Below are positions 11,771 to 26,700 of a stretch of DNA of 64,000 nt, piece after piece; within the stretch, counting starts at the first letter, position 1; the number at the start of each line of letters is the position of its first letter. Origin of the DNA: Pararge aegeria (lineage: Eukaryota > Arthropoda > Insecta > Lepidoptera > Nymphalidae). Position numbers and translations under genes: made by a program. Where the stretch lies: the NCBI RefSeq assembly GCF_905163445.1, contig NC_053184.1, positions 2,108,001-2,172,000 of the forward strand, in the 5' to 3' direction. The notes under the pieces are model-generated. The model ran no database searches, had not been told where the DNA came from, and saw nothing but the letters and a program-made list of their open reading frames with translations.

Positions 11771-14700
11771 CTGAAATATTTAATTTTGCTGTCATCATTT
11801 ATAAAGGTAGAAGTAAAGAATTCCTTACAAATCCTGGTGCCAACTCTGTTGTACAACCCATATCATTAGAGAATAAATTTAAAAAAGAGGCCGTTGCCGA
11901 GTTTTCTTTTTTGAACAACATACGGGCCTACGACTATTAAGCAACAAGGTGCGTTCTGAGATTCGAACTTAAGAGAGGAAGTATGTAACTCACCATCGTC
12001 AGCCATCAACTCTCCGGACCAGTCGTTGTCGAACTCCAGCTGTTTATTGACGTCACGTTCCGTGGGAGACTGCACTGCGTCTGTGTCCGCGTCAGTGACG
12101 TCATAGATTTCTGTCATCTTCATCTGCAAACAAGAACAAATCGGTTTTAAGTTACGACCCTATGGGCCTTATTAATTAACGTGGCATGGCGCTGGAATAG
12201 TTATGCGGTACTTTTTCACGCCCTGACTCATTTAAAAGCTTCTGTCAAAGTTTGAAAAACATATCATCAACGTATAACTTCGGAATAGTTGTGTTATTTT
12301 CTTACGCACTAATCACAACTGTTTATTTCTTGATACATATTCAAAATTAACTTTTCATTAGTTTCACCGATCAACCTCTTTCGTGCCTTTTCCGTCTACA
12401 AGACCTTGGCGAAGTAACTTGTTCCCAGTTGGCACAGACAAAAGCCATAAACAAGAATTGAATTGAATTCTTACGCACTGACTTTCTATATAGGTGCTGT
12501 CTAAGTGTTACAAAATATTTATAGCCTTTACTACTTTATTTTCAACGTGCCATGACGCCGGAATAGTTATGTGGTACGCTCTGATGTTATAGATGCTGTC
12601 CAATTGAGACTTAATACTTAAAGCTCTCAGGACTGTATTATTAACGTCGCATAGTGCCGAAATGGTTTTGCAGATTCAGACGTTATGCCACGTAAATAGT
12701 AAGGTACAGCTAAAGTCTACTGCACAATCTATAGCGACATCATTAAAAATATAAATATTATGATTACGACCATAAAAAAACCGTTGGGATGATAACGTTG
12801 TAATACAAAATCTTCAAATCTTCTTTAGCGGCCTTTTTTACCGAACTGGAAGCGGGGATAGCCTACTGAAGCGGTGATAGCCTAGTAATAAGGGCTTCGG
12901 TTTCACTTTCAGAGTCCAGAGTTAGCATCCCAGCACGCACCTCTAACTTTTCTATGTCATGTACGTTTTATTTAAAATATCACTCGCTTCAACGGTGAAG
13001 GAAAACATCGTGAGGAAACCTGCATGCCTGAGAGATCTCCATAATGTTCTCAACGCGTTTGGAGTCCACCAATCCGGACTGGACCAGCGTGGTGGACTAC
13101 GGCCCAAACAACTACTAAACTTTATATGACGATGATGATTTGAGGGTCATGAATTTGAGACTTTTTTGCATAGATGTTTCAGTTATTTGCTTAACATCAT
13201 TATCAACTTATTATCGGCCCACAATAGGCACGGGACTCCACTGAGAATGAGCAGGGCTAAGCTATTCCAACTCGCTAGCCAAGTGCGGATAGGTTGACTT
13301 CACACGCCTTTCAGAATTCACACGCTTTACCTAATCCTTACCAATATTATAAATGCGAAAGTGTTTGTATGTTCGTTTGATTGTCTGTCCTTCCTTGCAA
13401 CAAATCAACTTGATTTTAAGCATAGAGTTAGTTGAAAGGACGGAGAGTAAACCGGCTACATATTTAATCAGAAAAACAAACGGTTTTTACGGGATTTATA
13501 AAAAAAAACAGTAATAAACACGGACGGAGAACTCGGGGACCGGCTAGTAATATTATAAAGGCGAAAGTGTTTGTTTGTTTGTTGTCTGTCCTTCCTCCAC
13601 GCCCTAACTATGCAAGCAATAAACTTGATTTTTGGCATAGAGTTAGTTGAAAAGACGGAGAGTAACGCACGGTACTTTTTATCCCAGAAACACAAACGGC
13701 TTTGTGAACGGATTTATAAAAACCGTAAGAAAATCGGATTAAGAACGCGGACAGCACCTAGAAAATAGATAAGTATACCAAATAACAATAAATGTCGGTA
13801 GCAATTGCGTTTCGTTCACTTGAGGTCATTATAATTTATATGCATATCTGCCGAGCACGTTATTTATGATAATATAATATGACACATCTGTGCACTGGGC
13901 CTCGTTACTGCGCAATTGTCTCGACTCGTAAACAGTTCAGTATATATAGACGTGCCAACTTACAGTTGTTATAATCCCTACTAATATTTTAAATGTGAAT
14001 GTTAAAATAAATAGTATACTTTTTATTGAAAAAAAAATTACATAATATAAGAAAATGTAAAAAAAACTAAAAATTTCAAATATAGGTGTATACTATGTAG
14101 CAGTGCGCTGCCTCCCAAAATTACGCGAGCGAAGCCGCAGGGCACATCTAGTATTTAATATACCTGTGATTATTAGGAAAACAACGTGGAAACTAAAACT
14201 ACTATGTAGCTATATTTTAGTCGATATAAAAACCGATCTCCCATAATAATTACCACGCAAAAAATTTCGCTGGCAAATGCAGCTAGCAGCAGACAATCTT
14301 TTTTAGCAATATATTTTGGCTTGATATGTTAGGTAGGTTGTTAGGCTTTGATATGATATTTGTACTGTAATAACTAAGATAACTATTCTACTTCTTTCTT
14401 TATGTTTCTGTTTTTATTATATTTTGTATATGTTAATGTTGTGGTATACAAATAAAGAGTTTAATAAATAATAAAAAGTAAGTATACCAAATAACCAAAA
14501 ATTGTCGTAGCAATTGCGTTTCGTTCGCTTAAGGGTATTAAAGTTTATAGGTATAATGCAAATCTGAGGAGCATGTTATTTATGATAATATAATATGACA
14601 CATCTGTGCATTGGAGCTAGTTACTGCGCAATTGTTTTGACTGGTAAACAATAAAGCATTTACAGACATTCCAACATCCAATCTTTATTTCATGATATAT

Positions 14701-17700
14701 CTGTGTTTTATTAAATAGACAGCGTTGAAAAAAGTTAGCGACTTCCTGCGACTCGTTTTATAACATCAGTCCAGGGTACCTACAGACAGCGTAGTGTTTA
14801 AGACTTCGGACTCTCTTTCGGGTGGTTCGAGTTCGATCCCCGACACGTACTTCTAAATTCTCGGAGTCAAGTGAGTTTTAAACAATTTAATATTACCAAC
14901 GGTGAAGGAAAACATCGTGAGGAAAACTGCATGACTGAGAGTTCTCCATAATGTTCTCCGCACTTCGCAAGCTTGGTGCACATATGCCATTCTGAGGAGA
15001 GACGTGTGCCCTTTAGTAGGCCGGTGGATTGATAATGACGAGTAAGAACCTACAAACTACAACTATAAATTTTATATTTGAACATATAACAGATAGCTAA
15101 AATTTTAATTAAACGCCGGACGCTTTTTTTTATACATTTTAAATGGATTCACAGATATATACACAGACTTGTTGGCACGTCTGTAGATGCTATAGAGTAA
15201 AGACCAAAGTCTGCAATTTTTTACAGCAAGCTAAAATATAGGTAAACAAGTAGGTTTTTGACACAACTATGTAATCCTGGGCACGTTAACTGCGCAGTGA
15301 AACATCCGTAACGTAACTCGTAAACACCGGGGTGTCGACAAAGGGACCGCTATCGATGCAGTGTTAAAGGTTGGCGTTAATCATAGACCAAAGTCTTACA
15401 AAGCAATATACCTAACAATTAATGCATAAAAACAGCTATAAATATTGCATTTGCGTCCTCAGAATCTAGTGATATATTAATGCAAATAAGCTGTGATAGC
15501 CTTATGGGTAAGACTTCGATCTCCCTTTTAGGGGTACCAAATTCAGTCTCGCACCTACATTTTTTCGAAGTTATACGCGTTTTTTGTTCAAGCAATTTAT
15601 TTTTATTTATTTAACAATGATTTCGTTGGATTTTGTCGTTGGTTTTGATGTAAAAAATCGCGAGGAAACCCAACCACAAAATACAAATAAAAAGAAAAAA
15701 AAAAAAAAAAAACATAAAATTTGTGGGAAAACTAATTTTGACGGAAACTTTCACTGACGGGTAGAAGATTACCTATACAGACAACGTTAATTTGTATACC
15801 TATAATCGGTGAAATATTTTCTCCAAAGGTGTATGAATGTTATATGTACGTATAGCGGCCATACTTCTCGATTAGGACAAATAAAATGAAGGAATAAAAA
15901 TTGTCACGTATATTCACTTGCTATTTAAATAAACATGGACGTATATCCAAACAGTGTGAACTTTTAAATTGATGTTTTTTTTTCACTATTGTGAGTTTGT
16001 AACTATACCGAATTTCTAAAAATAGTTAGGTAATGGTACATTAAACATAAATGATAAAGACAAGACAATAACGTCAAGAGAACTTGCATATTATTAGAAA
16101 AAAATAATGCAAAAAGACAAAAACCTATACGATAACCTTAACCTTACATTTTTTATGATATAATCAAACATTTTGTATATTTATACCTAATAATTAAAAA
16201 AAACACTTTGTTTTATAAATATAAAATGTGGCTTTGAGAATACATTAACTCGCAAAAAAAAAACCTCGTTTTGATAACGTTATCATCCTCCCACGTCATA
16301 TTTTCGATTTGTATATGGCTATTTGGTAACAAAGGGCATGGGGTATTACGTTATGGGGGAAGAATGGCTAGAACTGAAGGGGTTACCATGAAGTTTTCTT
16401 GGTTACCCCTGCATAGTATAAACTGGACTCTTCCTTTAACGATTTTTACTCCTTATTAGTGATAGTCAAGGTGAAACTGAAGTAGGTCCCCGGGACGGTC
16501 ACTTGTGATGTTCAACGTTTACGTAATTGATAGTTGGACACAGTGGATGATTGAAGCTCCAAAAGAAGGATATTATGTTTGTGTGATGAGCATGAATGTT
16601 TTTCAGTGTCTGGGTAGTTATATGTATATTCTAAGTATTTATGTATATTATTCATAAAAATATTCATCAGTCATCTTGGTACCTATTACACAAGCTACGC
16701 TTACTTTGGGCTAGAAGGCGATGTGTGTATTGTCGTAGTAGGTACTCGTATATAAAAAAAAATCAAAACCTTTCAAGATTTAATTATGATAGTAGGAAAG
16801 ACAAACAAAACAGATCCCATAAGAGATCCGTTTTTCCACGAACAGGTGCGGAAACCTAAAAACAACAAACGTGCTTCGATAACGTTATCACCGACTCACG
16901 TCACAATTTTACCACATTGTCGATTTATATAACATAAAAACACTTGCGCGTAAAAACAGCTACCTTTTTGATAACTTATCGACGTATGCTATAGCGCGTA
17001 CTCTGCAATATATACCAGGTTGTTCCGAGACCTCACAGTGCTGCCCCCACGAAAAAACTTGATTGATGGGTTCGAATTGTCGGTCTGTGGCAGCGATATT
17101 TTTCTAATATCAATATTTCCGCTACTACAAATTTGAAAAGAATCGATGTTTGAAATGAGGTTTCTGAACGCAGTTTGCGGTAGGAGTTGAGAAAACGTCA
17201 CGTAAGGAAATAGCGTTATGTCTCGATGCGAGTGTAGTTCAGATATTATCATCAAGGATACTTGTTTACATCATGTGTTGTTTTATCCCGATTTTCAGAG
17301 AAGGTACAGAAAATTTGTTCGTTTGTGCAAGAAATGTTGTTTTAAGTGAAACTTCTTTAGAATCGTTGTGATTTTGATTATACTCGATGAAATGAAAATG
17401 CGTCACGTTAAAGAAAGAAATGGATAAATGTATGGGAGAGTATGAGATAGAATAGATTACACATTTTGTTTAGTATTTCAAGTACCATGGAAACTGACTA
17501 ACATGTAATTTCAATTTATTTAGCGCAATTCATACTGTTGTATAATACAATATTTGAAATAAATTCATTATATAATATAACTGGGGGTGAGTTTGGGCGA
17601 AGTAATTTTTTTTTAATTCAATAATTTTATGAACTTTAAAACATATGTAAGACATTGTATAGTAGGGAAACCGACTTTATTGGGGATGCTTAAAATAAAA

Positions 17701-20700
17701 AAATATCATTATTACTGTATTTTTAAATATTTTATTAAATTTAATATATTATATAATATTTATATTTATCATTTTATTTGTAAAGTGTTCCTAATAAAAT
17801 AATATTGTATATTAAAGTTATAAATTTTTTTTTAATATTGGGAAATAATACTCAATCTCATTCTCATCTCGTATGCTTTTCAGAAGAGAGAAGAAGAGAA
17901 GTTTCACTTCGGCCGGGTATGTGTTGCACAGGATGTTTTTTGTTTTGTCTTCGTGTGCAAATGCAACTGGCATTTAACCGGTATTCTTATTTTAGTTTCC
18001 AGAAGATTCTGATCGTGCGATATCTTCTATACTCGTTAAGATAACCCGCAGGTCGCGTCGTGTAAGCATCTCTCGCGATAATACGTCACAGCTGCTGACA
18101 CGTTGATTGGCGGGAGATAAAAGGGTAAGATTGCGATGCGGGTTAAATACTATTGATGCCCTGATGTTATTTCCTATTTTCCGAGAAAGCAAATCAAAAT
18201 ATTGAAATCAGCTACAGAGAGAAGCTGACTGGAACTTCCAAACGGATTTGGAAAATCTCTTTTGCATTCGATAGTTTATTTATTATGCAAGACGGTAGGC
18301 TTGATATTTCGTATGATACTTGTTTTTTTTTCACTAACAACGGACAAGGCAATGCCTAAGTAAGAAACTCCTAATGAAAGAAGATTCCTTGACAAACATT
18401 TACCTACCACCGTGCGATTTTCACTATGCAACTCATATAACCTAACTGTCCCTGGTTGTTGACACAAGGTGTGGTATTTTGTTTTTGTATTATCATATTT
18501 TTCATATTTCGTATGGATTTAAGGTTATTAAAAAAACTAGTTTATATTTTATTTTATTTGTAAAGTGTCAGTTTACGACTCCCCTAAACTTTACGATTCG
18601 GCAGGAATCGGTTTTGTATAACTTTAGACGGCGCCTAATGTCTTAAGACTTCACATAAGGAATCGAGTTTTTTTTTCTAGGAATCACCTAAATCACTAGG
18701 ATTCTGATTAAGGCAATTCCAAGGTTAAGTAAAAAAGGGGATTGCAGCAAGCAAGTGATATTATATACGGTTAAAACGCACGTAACTTAAAAAAGTTCAG
18801 ATGTGCGTGCTAAGATTCAATTCGAAAAGTTCAGAAATCCAAATTCAAAATTTCATTGTTCATGTAGGCCTATCAGAGGCACTTATGAAGCGTTCATACA
18901 TATATATCTAAATAATTGTAAGCGGATGATAACTTTGTTCGCCAACTTAAAACTAAAGATACGAGGGTTCCAAACGCGCATATGGTCTAACTCAGCCCTC
19001 AACTAACTAGCCGGGTAATCTTTTTTTGTTATCACCATCTCACAGTTAATTAATATTCGGCTATGAAGTTAGAGCAATTCTCACCCAAGCTTTTTTATCG
19101 TTTAAATAATCCTAAAAACTAACCTTCTCGAAACATCTCAAGAATAAAATAAAATATCGTCCTTTAAAAGAGTCCACCATACCTTATTGTCACTGTCGAG
19201 GTAGTAGTAGGCCAGAAGAGCGTCGTTATGTGTTGTGACGTTGAGTATGTGCTCGAAGGTGTCTGTATCGGCCGGCACATCTCCGTAGGTCACACGTAGC
19301 TCGCTCGCCCGCCTGGAACCATGACAACTTAATATATCATCATAATCGCGTCAACCAATAAATAAATAAATATATTACTACAACACACACATCGCCATCT
19401 AGCCCCAATGTAAGCGTAGCCTGTGTTATTGGTGATAAGATGTACGTAAATACTTATAGACACTGAAAAACTTTCATGTTCATCACACAAACATTTTCGA
19501 GTTATGGGAATCGAGCCCACGGCCTTGGATTCAGAGAGCAAGATCGCTACCAACTGCGCCAATCGGCCGTCTGATCCCAATGAACGTCTCCTTTTTTTTT
19601 ATTAACCGGAAATACGCCCTTCAGACTTGAGCACAGCAATGCTACTTGACAGCAGCGATAAGCATGGCGGTAGTCTCCGGATGAGTTCTGTCCTACTTTT
19701 TGTGACAGAACTCATCCGGGGACTAATACAATTTATTTATTAGCTTTAGCTATAAAGAAGACGGAAGGCTAACTTGTACTGGATTAAAAGATTAAAAAAA
19801 GACAATCCGACACCACGACATTAGACTCGGGATGTGCAGCACTGGATTCACCTTTGCAACAGTGCCATTTTGACTATTAGCATCCCACTGGCACACGCCT
19901 CCACTCTCTTCTGTGAGAGATTTGAAGGCTTGGATAATATATTTTTGTTTAATAGTATTTATTTACTTTTATCTAAGTATGTATATATTATATGGTTTAT
20001 AGTTTATTCTTATTTTTTATTTTTTTAATATTTATTATATACTAGATGTATTACTATTTTTGTTTAATAGTATTTATTTACTTTTATATAAGTATGTATA
20101 TATTATATGGTTTATAGTTTATTCTTAGTTTTTTTTTAATATTTATTATATACTAGATGTATTACTGTTTTTGTTTAATAGTATTTATTTACTTTTATCT
20201 AACTATGTATATATTGTATGGTTTATAGTTTATTCTTAGTTTTTTTTTTTAAATATTTATTATAAACCAGATGTATTTGTGTATATTAGTTTATGTATTA
20301 GTATTTAGATATTCGTATGTATTTATTATATATTTTGTACCACCTGCAGTTACTTCTCCTCTTTTTTTTCCTAATTCTAAGGTTGCCTGGCAGAGATCGC
20401 TACTAAGCGATAAGGCCGCCTTTTGTATTCTACTTCTGTTTTTATGTTTCTTTTTTTCTTGTAGAGTTCTTAATGTGGTGTACAAATAAAGAGTTATAAT
20501 AATTTTTTTTATTCCACTACAAGTTATCCCTTGACTGCAATCTCACCTGGTGGCGGGCTAACCTGTTAGAGAGTATTGTAGTTTTACCCCCTAAAATGTT
20601 TCTACGCGCACAGGAACAACCTACCCTACTAGGTAGGGTGGTAACTAGCCACGGCCAAAGCCTCCCACCAGACCAGACCAGAATTGGCCCTGCCAGGAAT

Positions 20701-23700
20701 CAAACGCGGGATGTCTTACTTAAATTCACAGCGCTCACCGCTGCGCCAGAAAAAGATCTTAGAAATCATCATAACGATCATAGAAAGTGGTATACGTCAA
20801 AATCCTAAAAGTATCTAAGCAGCTACGATTATTCGTATTATATAATTTCTCCAAGGTTTCCATTGCGTAAGTGAAATGCGCAAAATTATTAAATTTAACC
20901 CAGATATGTGTGCAATCAGCTGCGTCGACATAATTGTTCATATCTGCAGAAACAATAACGAAGTTATGTGACACTAGTAGCTGCCCGCGACAACGTCAGC
21001 GTTTATTAGTTTGAACCCCCGACCAAAAACTACGGGGTGTTCTAACTTTGTCGTGTCTGTATGTTAGACATTCTGTGGCTTCGTATTGCACGAACGTATG
21101 AATTTATTTTGGTTTTGGAATGTTCTTACATATTTTTCTCAACCCCCTCAATATGGGTATAAAATGAAAGAGCTTGACTATTAAATTACTATATGCTATG
21201 ATACATTTAAAATCCAAGATGGCCGCAACCACAAAATGGCGGATTACATATTTTTTCACAACTCCCACAACATTGGTATCAAATAAAAAGGCTTGACTAG
21301 TATGAAAATGTACACTATCTTGAAAGTCGTTGGGGGTTAAGTTTATATATCCGGGGATTTTTTGAAGGTATAAGTACTTTATTGATGTAGCACCTACATA
21401 ACTTTTATATATTATCAAAAGTTTTCTCACTGCCAAAAACTTAGCCAAAATTTGCTACTTTAGTTTTCTTATTGTATATTCTCTTACGGATCTCTAATTT
21501 AAAGAACTTCGTTAAATAAAGGTAGTATCTTTGCTTAAAAATCTTTCCAGTAGTTTCGGAGCCTATTGGATAAAGAACAAACAAACAAACAAAACTTCCC
21601 TCTTTATGATATAAGTATAGATTAGGTATATACCTAGTTATGATCATACGATGTTCATTAATTACTATAAATCATGTTATTGTTATTTTAACAATCTGTA
21701 CGGGTTAAACTGAACATAACTTGAAGTTAAATTTAACAATAAGTTATTTTATCTATCACTCAACACCATATCACAATAATACATTTAAACTAATATATGA
21801 TATAAATTATATCAATTGAATACGTAACCCTTTCGTACCTACTTGAAAATTGATTACAATAATATATGCATTTGTCATTTCCGTAGAGTAAGGTAATTAG
21901 TTACAATGAGTACTTTAAATATGTTTGTAATTTTGGAAATGTTGCTAAGTGAGATACCCAATTTATACATCTACTAGCGGACCCCAGCGCCATCTGTCGG
22001 GCTGATTTGTGAATCTAAACCATCCAAGGTGCCACCCAAACGCATACCAAAAAAATCATTCAAATCGGTCCAGCCGTTTAGGAGGAGTTCAGTGACATAC
22101 ACACGCACACAAGAATTATATATATAAAGATAAGGGGGCGTCCATAAATTACGTGAGGTGTTTTCTTAAATTTTCTGCCCCTCCCTCCCCCCCTGGTGAG
22201 ATGTCGTGAGATTTCATTCAACCCCCTCCCCCATCCCCCAATCTCACGTGAGATTTTTCAAAATGTGAGTTTCTTACGTAAACGCGTTGGATTGTTATTG
22301 TAATAAGAAAAAAACAAATTTGCTTCATGCTTTTATTTACGACTATTCAAGACTAGTAATCAATATTGCTGAGAGTTTAATTATAAGTGTAATAAAAATT
22401 TAACAATAGAATACTTAAATCGTAACTACTGTGATTAAAAAAAGAATATCTACTCTAATTCAGTCCATGGAAATCATGCACGGTCTCAAGAGAGACTATT
22501 GGAACCAACATGTCCATATGATTTTCAGTAAAATCATCTGCTTCTTCAACTTCGTTCTGATCTAGCCACTCTAAGCCATTGGCACTTGCACAAAGTAACT
22601 CATTAGCTCGTCTTGTGACAATCCGTGAGGGTCGCACTTTGCGAAACATACGCGCTTGCTTAGCTGGTGCAATGTGGGCTGATCGCCTGTGCTCTGCAGC
22701 TCTTGTGCTAGATGCAAAGTAAATACCGCAGCATCTTTTCTCTAAATCATCACGTACACTTGGGCAATAGCGAAGCCGTTCAATCTCATGTTGAATGTGA
22801 TGTATTAACTCTTCTTTCTTCGGGAATTTTTGCTTCGCTGTATTCCATAATTGTATTACATCGTCCTGGCAGGATTTCTTCGTCTTATAGACGTATCTTT
22901 TTACGTATGCGTTATAAAAATCTTGATAACTCATTTTAAATTAGTAAGAGCATGCACTGAGTCGAGTAAAACATTTACAAGAATAAACAAAGCAGGTTGG
23001 AACCTGCCCGTGTGTCGCTGCCACTCAGCTCGTACGCTCTCGTTCATCGAGTCGCGCGTTCAGCTGATAGTGGCGCGAAAACAAAGGACGGGTTACACTG
23101 TACCGTAAAAATAGTATAATTTTTTTTTGTTTCAATCAGAAAAAAAATTGCGTGATATTTGCCGAGACCCCCCCTCTCTCCAACGTAAGATTAGATGAGA
23201 TTTGACTCGACCCCCTCCCCCCCTTAAACACCTCACGTAATTTATGGACGCCCCCTAAGAATAAAAAACTAAGAATTTTTTTTGGTTGAACTTCTATTCC
23301 TAGAAACATTCGTGGTTCGATTTAAAAATATACTTTTGTTATTGATAGTACATTAATCGAAGAAGGCTTTAAGCTGCATTATAACACCACGCGACGACCA
23401 ATAGGAACGGAGTATTTTTTTTTATTCAGCAACATGTTACTCTTTGCAATAAATTGCAATCTCATCTGATAGCAAGTGATGATGCAATCTGAGATTGTAA
23501 CGGGTTAACCTGTTAGAGGTATAGCAGTTAGTATAGTACGCGATATCGTACCAGAACTCTAAATCGCTTAGCGGCACGTCTTTGTCGGTAGAGTGGTGAC
23601 AGTACGAGTTAAAAAAAATTAAGGGTAGGCTTTTAATAACTCTTGCAGAGCCTATCCTTACTGGAGATTTTTTCATTTTATATTATATACCCGCTTAGCT

Positions 23701-26700
23701 TGCATACCCTGTGCATACCCTGTATGCACACCCAGTGGTGCCTAGCCGTGCCCACCCACCAGTCATCAATGAATGAATGAATGATTGAATACACTTTTAT
23801 TGTACACCAAAGAAAAAAAGTAGTTACAGAGACATAAATACATAGCAAGAGAGTACAATTTGGTGGCCTTATCGCTACATAGCGATTTCTTCCAGGCAAC
23901 CGATGCGTAAAAGGAAAACACATAGAAAATCAATGAAAATTTCTCCAAAAAAGGGAAAAAAATATTCCTTTTCAAAGCGGTTGGAGGCTGTAGTCATAAC
24001 CACTAGGTTTTCATCGTTCAGAATAACTTGCTGCACCCCACGATGTTTTCGAATTTTGAAGAGGTTTTTTCCAGAACTAAATAGTAGCCTATGTTACTCT
24101 CCATCCCTTCCATGCCGAAAATTAAGTCGATTCGTTGCTTATTTAGGGGGTGAGGGGACAAACAAACGAACGAACATGCACACTGTCGTATTTATAATAT
24201 TAGAAAAGATTAAAATCAGGATTTTATAGTTAATAAAAGAGGCGCGCACCAACTTGCTCAACAAGGCGATTCACACCCTTAACGTCATAGCTGAGAGAAC
24301 GGCAATGTGATTACGTATCTCGCGACAGGTTAGCGACAGGCGTAAATCTTCAATCACTGCTCACTGATCACTGCTGTCAAACTTCAGTTTTCAATACAAT
24401 AAATATACAAAAGTGACGTTTGACAGCAGTGATCGCGAGATTTGCGCCTGTCGCAAACCTGTCGCGAGATACGTAATCACCCTGCGAATCTGTTGTAACT
24501 TGTGTTGTCTGACTGAACACACGAACGTTGCTCTGTGGTATATCTATTATACTTGATAACATTAATTTGTAAAATAAGAATATATGAAAACAGTTTAGAT
24601 ACATTCTACATAATAATGTTTAAACAACGAAATGTTATAGATAGTATTCTCTGGTAAGTTGATAAATAAATAATTGAAAAATGATTTGAAGAAAATTATT
24701 TAGGTACCTACTGTATTGCATTTTGCACAAAGACAAATATTCATTGCATCATGATCAATTAAATCACCCTATTGACGTAGATTCCTGGTGCAGTGCATCA
24801 AACGATTTGTTTATCTGTAACGTTTATGATTTGCATTCAATGAAACGAATTGCGATGCAGGCGATCTGCCTTTTGTAAGTATTCTATATCAATAGTGTAT
24901 TATACAGAGGTAAAATTTTTCGTTGCTGTTCAAGTGGGTGTATGGGTGTTTGTGGTGGCGGTGGTGGTTTATGTTATTGGTATTGTTATTACCGAAAGTA
25001 GACAGATAGGCTAGTTTTTATTCTCAAAATGCACGGTTCTAATGGGATAGATCTAAAGTCCAATATTGGTGTGACCACTTTTTGCAAAATTGTGATGGAT
25101 GGATACTATGGAATCTTAGCTATTACCCATTATTCATTGTTAACGGGGGAAGAACAAAAACCGCGAGGAACTGTTACTTAGAGGCCAGTGGCATGCATTT
25201 AATACATTCGTAAAAGCACTGCCTACCTTTTTTTTTGGCGTGGTAAAAAAGCTTATTGCTCCGACCTTTGGGCAGGACGGAGATTATGTGAGACTCCTCT
25301 AAAGGGGGTCTACCCAAACTAAAAACCACCACAGCATGTCCCTCTTGTTGGCTTTGTTAGACCCCCGGGGAACAAGCACTGCCTACCGTTATTCTTTAAT
25401 ATAACTCTTACAGTAGGGAAATTTTTCCATTTAATGCCATCTTCCTACTTTATACCCTGGTCATAAACTACGAGTATATGCACGCCACTGTTAGAGGCCC
25501 AGCTATAAGATTGTAATCGCCTGATGATGTCAATGATTTTGACAACTAATGCATTAAAATTATGGTTTAAATGTTAGGGATAATGGAGAGCTATAATTTT
25601 TATCTAGAGATATTTATGATTGCAGAATGTTAGTTGCTAAATTCTTCGGGCTTAAAGATTGTCTGTTTAGATCTGATATGAATCCCAAAATCCTGTTAAG
25701 CTCCTCACATCAATCTTCATTTACATTTAATTGTGCGTAATAAAAAAAAATTAAAAAATTCGTACGACGTAACCGTTGCACTGATAGTTGATACCATTCA
25801 AGGACACATCCTCACTATAAGAAATTTAAATGGGTTTGTCAATGAGTTGATTTGTCCTGTCTTTAATGCGGCAACCGAGCTTTGCATTGACGACTTTTTC
25901 GCAAAAAGAGGTGGTGGTCGGCCAGTTGGACCTCGAAGCAGGGTCCAAATTTGATTTTATCTGGACCTCGAATTCCAACAAGGTCAGTAACAAGAACCGT
26001 GGCCTACCTGATCGATATTAAAATTGGAGGGTACTTAGGAAGTGTGTTTTTATGGATTATGTTATAGTTATGGAGGGTAGAGGTAAGGAGAGTCATCTTA
26101 TATGGGAGAAAAGTTGAAAAAGTGTCCAGTTGTATGCGCTAAATAACAGTTCAACAATCCTCCACAATGTCGCTGGTGGATGCACAGGGTATGGTATGAA
26201 TGTAGCAATCGTAGATGAATTGAAGTATGCCGAGTTAAAAAATTTAATGTCATTATCGACTAAAGTAGTTAATTATTGAGAATTTCAACAACTTACGTTG
26301 TACAAAATATTGTGGTAAATATAACCTTACTTCCTTGTTTATTTTTCAAGCTTACTCTAACAATATTTATATTTGGCGCTTCTTTTAAGAGTTACCTTGA
26401 TGCAAATGTGGCGCCATCCTAATTTAATACATTTTGACGACACTTTTTCATATGAACAGATGATCCTCCTTACCTCTACCCTCCATAGTTATAGTCCATT
26501 TATTTGTCGTTGCTGTTTAAGTGGGTGTATGGGTGTGGTGGTTTACGTTATTGGTTTTATTATTAAAGAAAGTAGGCACGTAGACTAGTTTTTAATTCAA
26601 TATGCACAGTTCTAATGAGATAGATCTAAATTTCAATATTGTTGTAACCACTTTTTGCAAAAAAATATCAATTTTATTGTGATGGATAGATACTACGGTA

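Larger units (their letters stand above)
12124..19182 (-). other. brummer intron 8 (repeat-rich)
   Basis: No coding exon supported. It holds family C copies (12855-13140, 13190-13325, 14775-15055), a tandem pair of Helitron-like family F units (13335-13770), a further F end (13970-14155), a family D tail (14330-14475) and part of a tRNA-derived SINE (16570-16755). The stretch 17250-19180 is AT-rich, with nothing I can name. Confidence 0.6.

Noticed and set aside
19500..19575. tRNA gene on the minus strand
   Set aside because: A- and B-boxes are good but the acceptor stem does not pair, and the sequence continues into a SINE body found elsewhere in the window.
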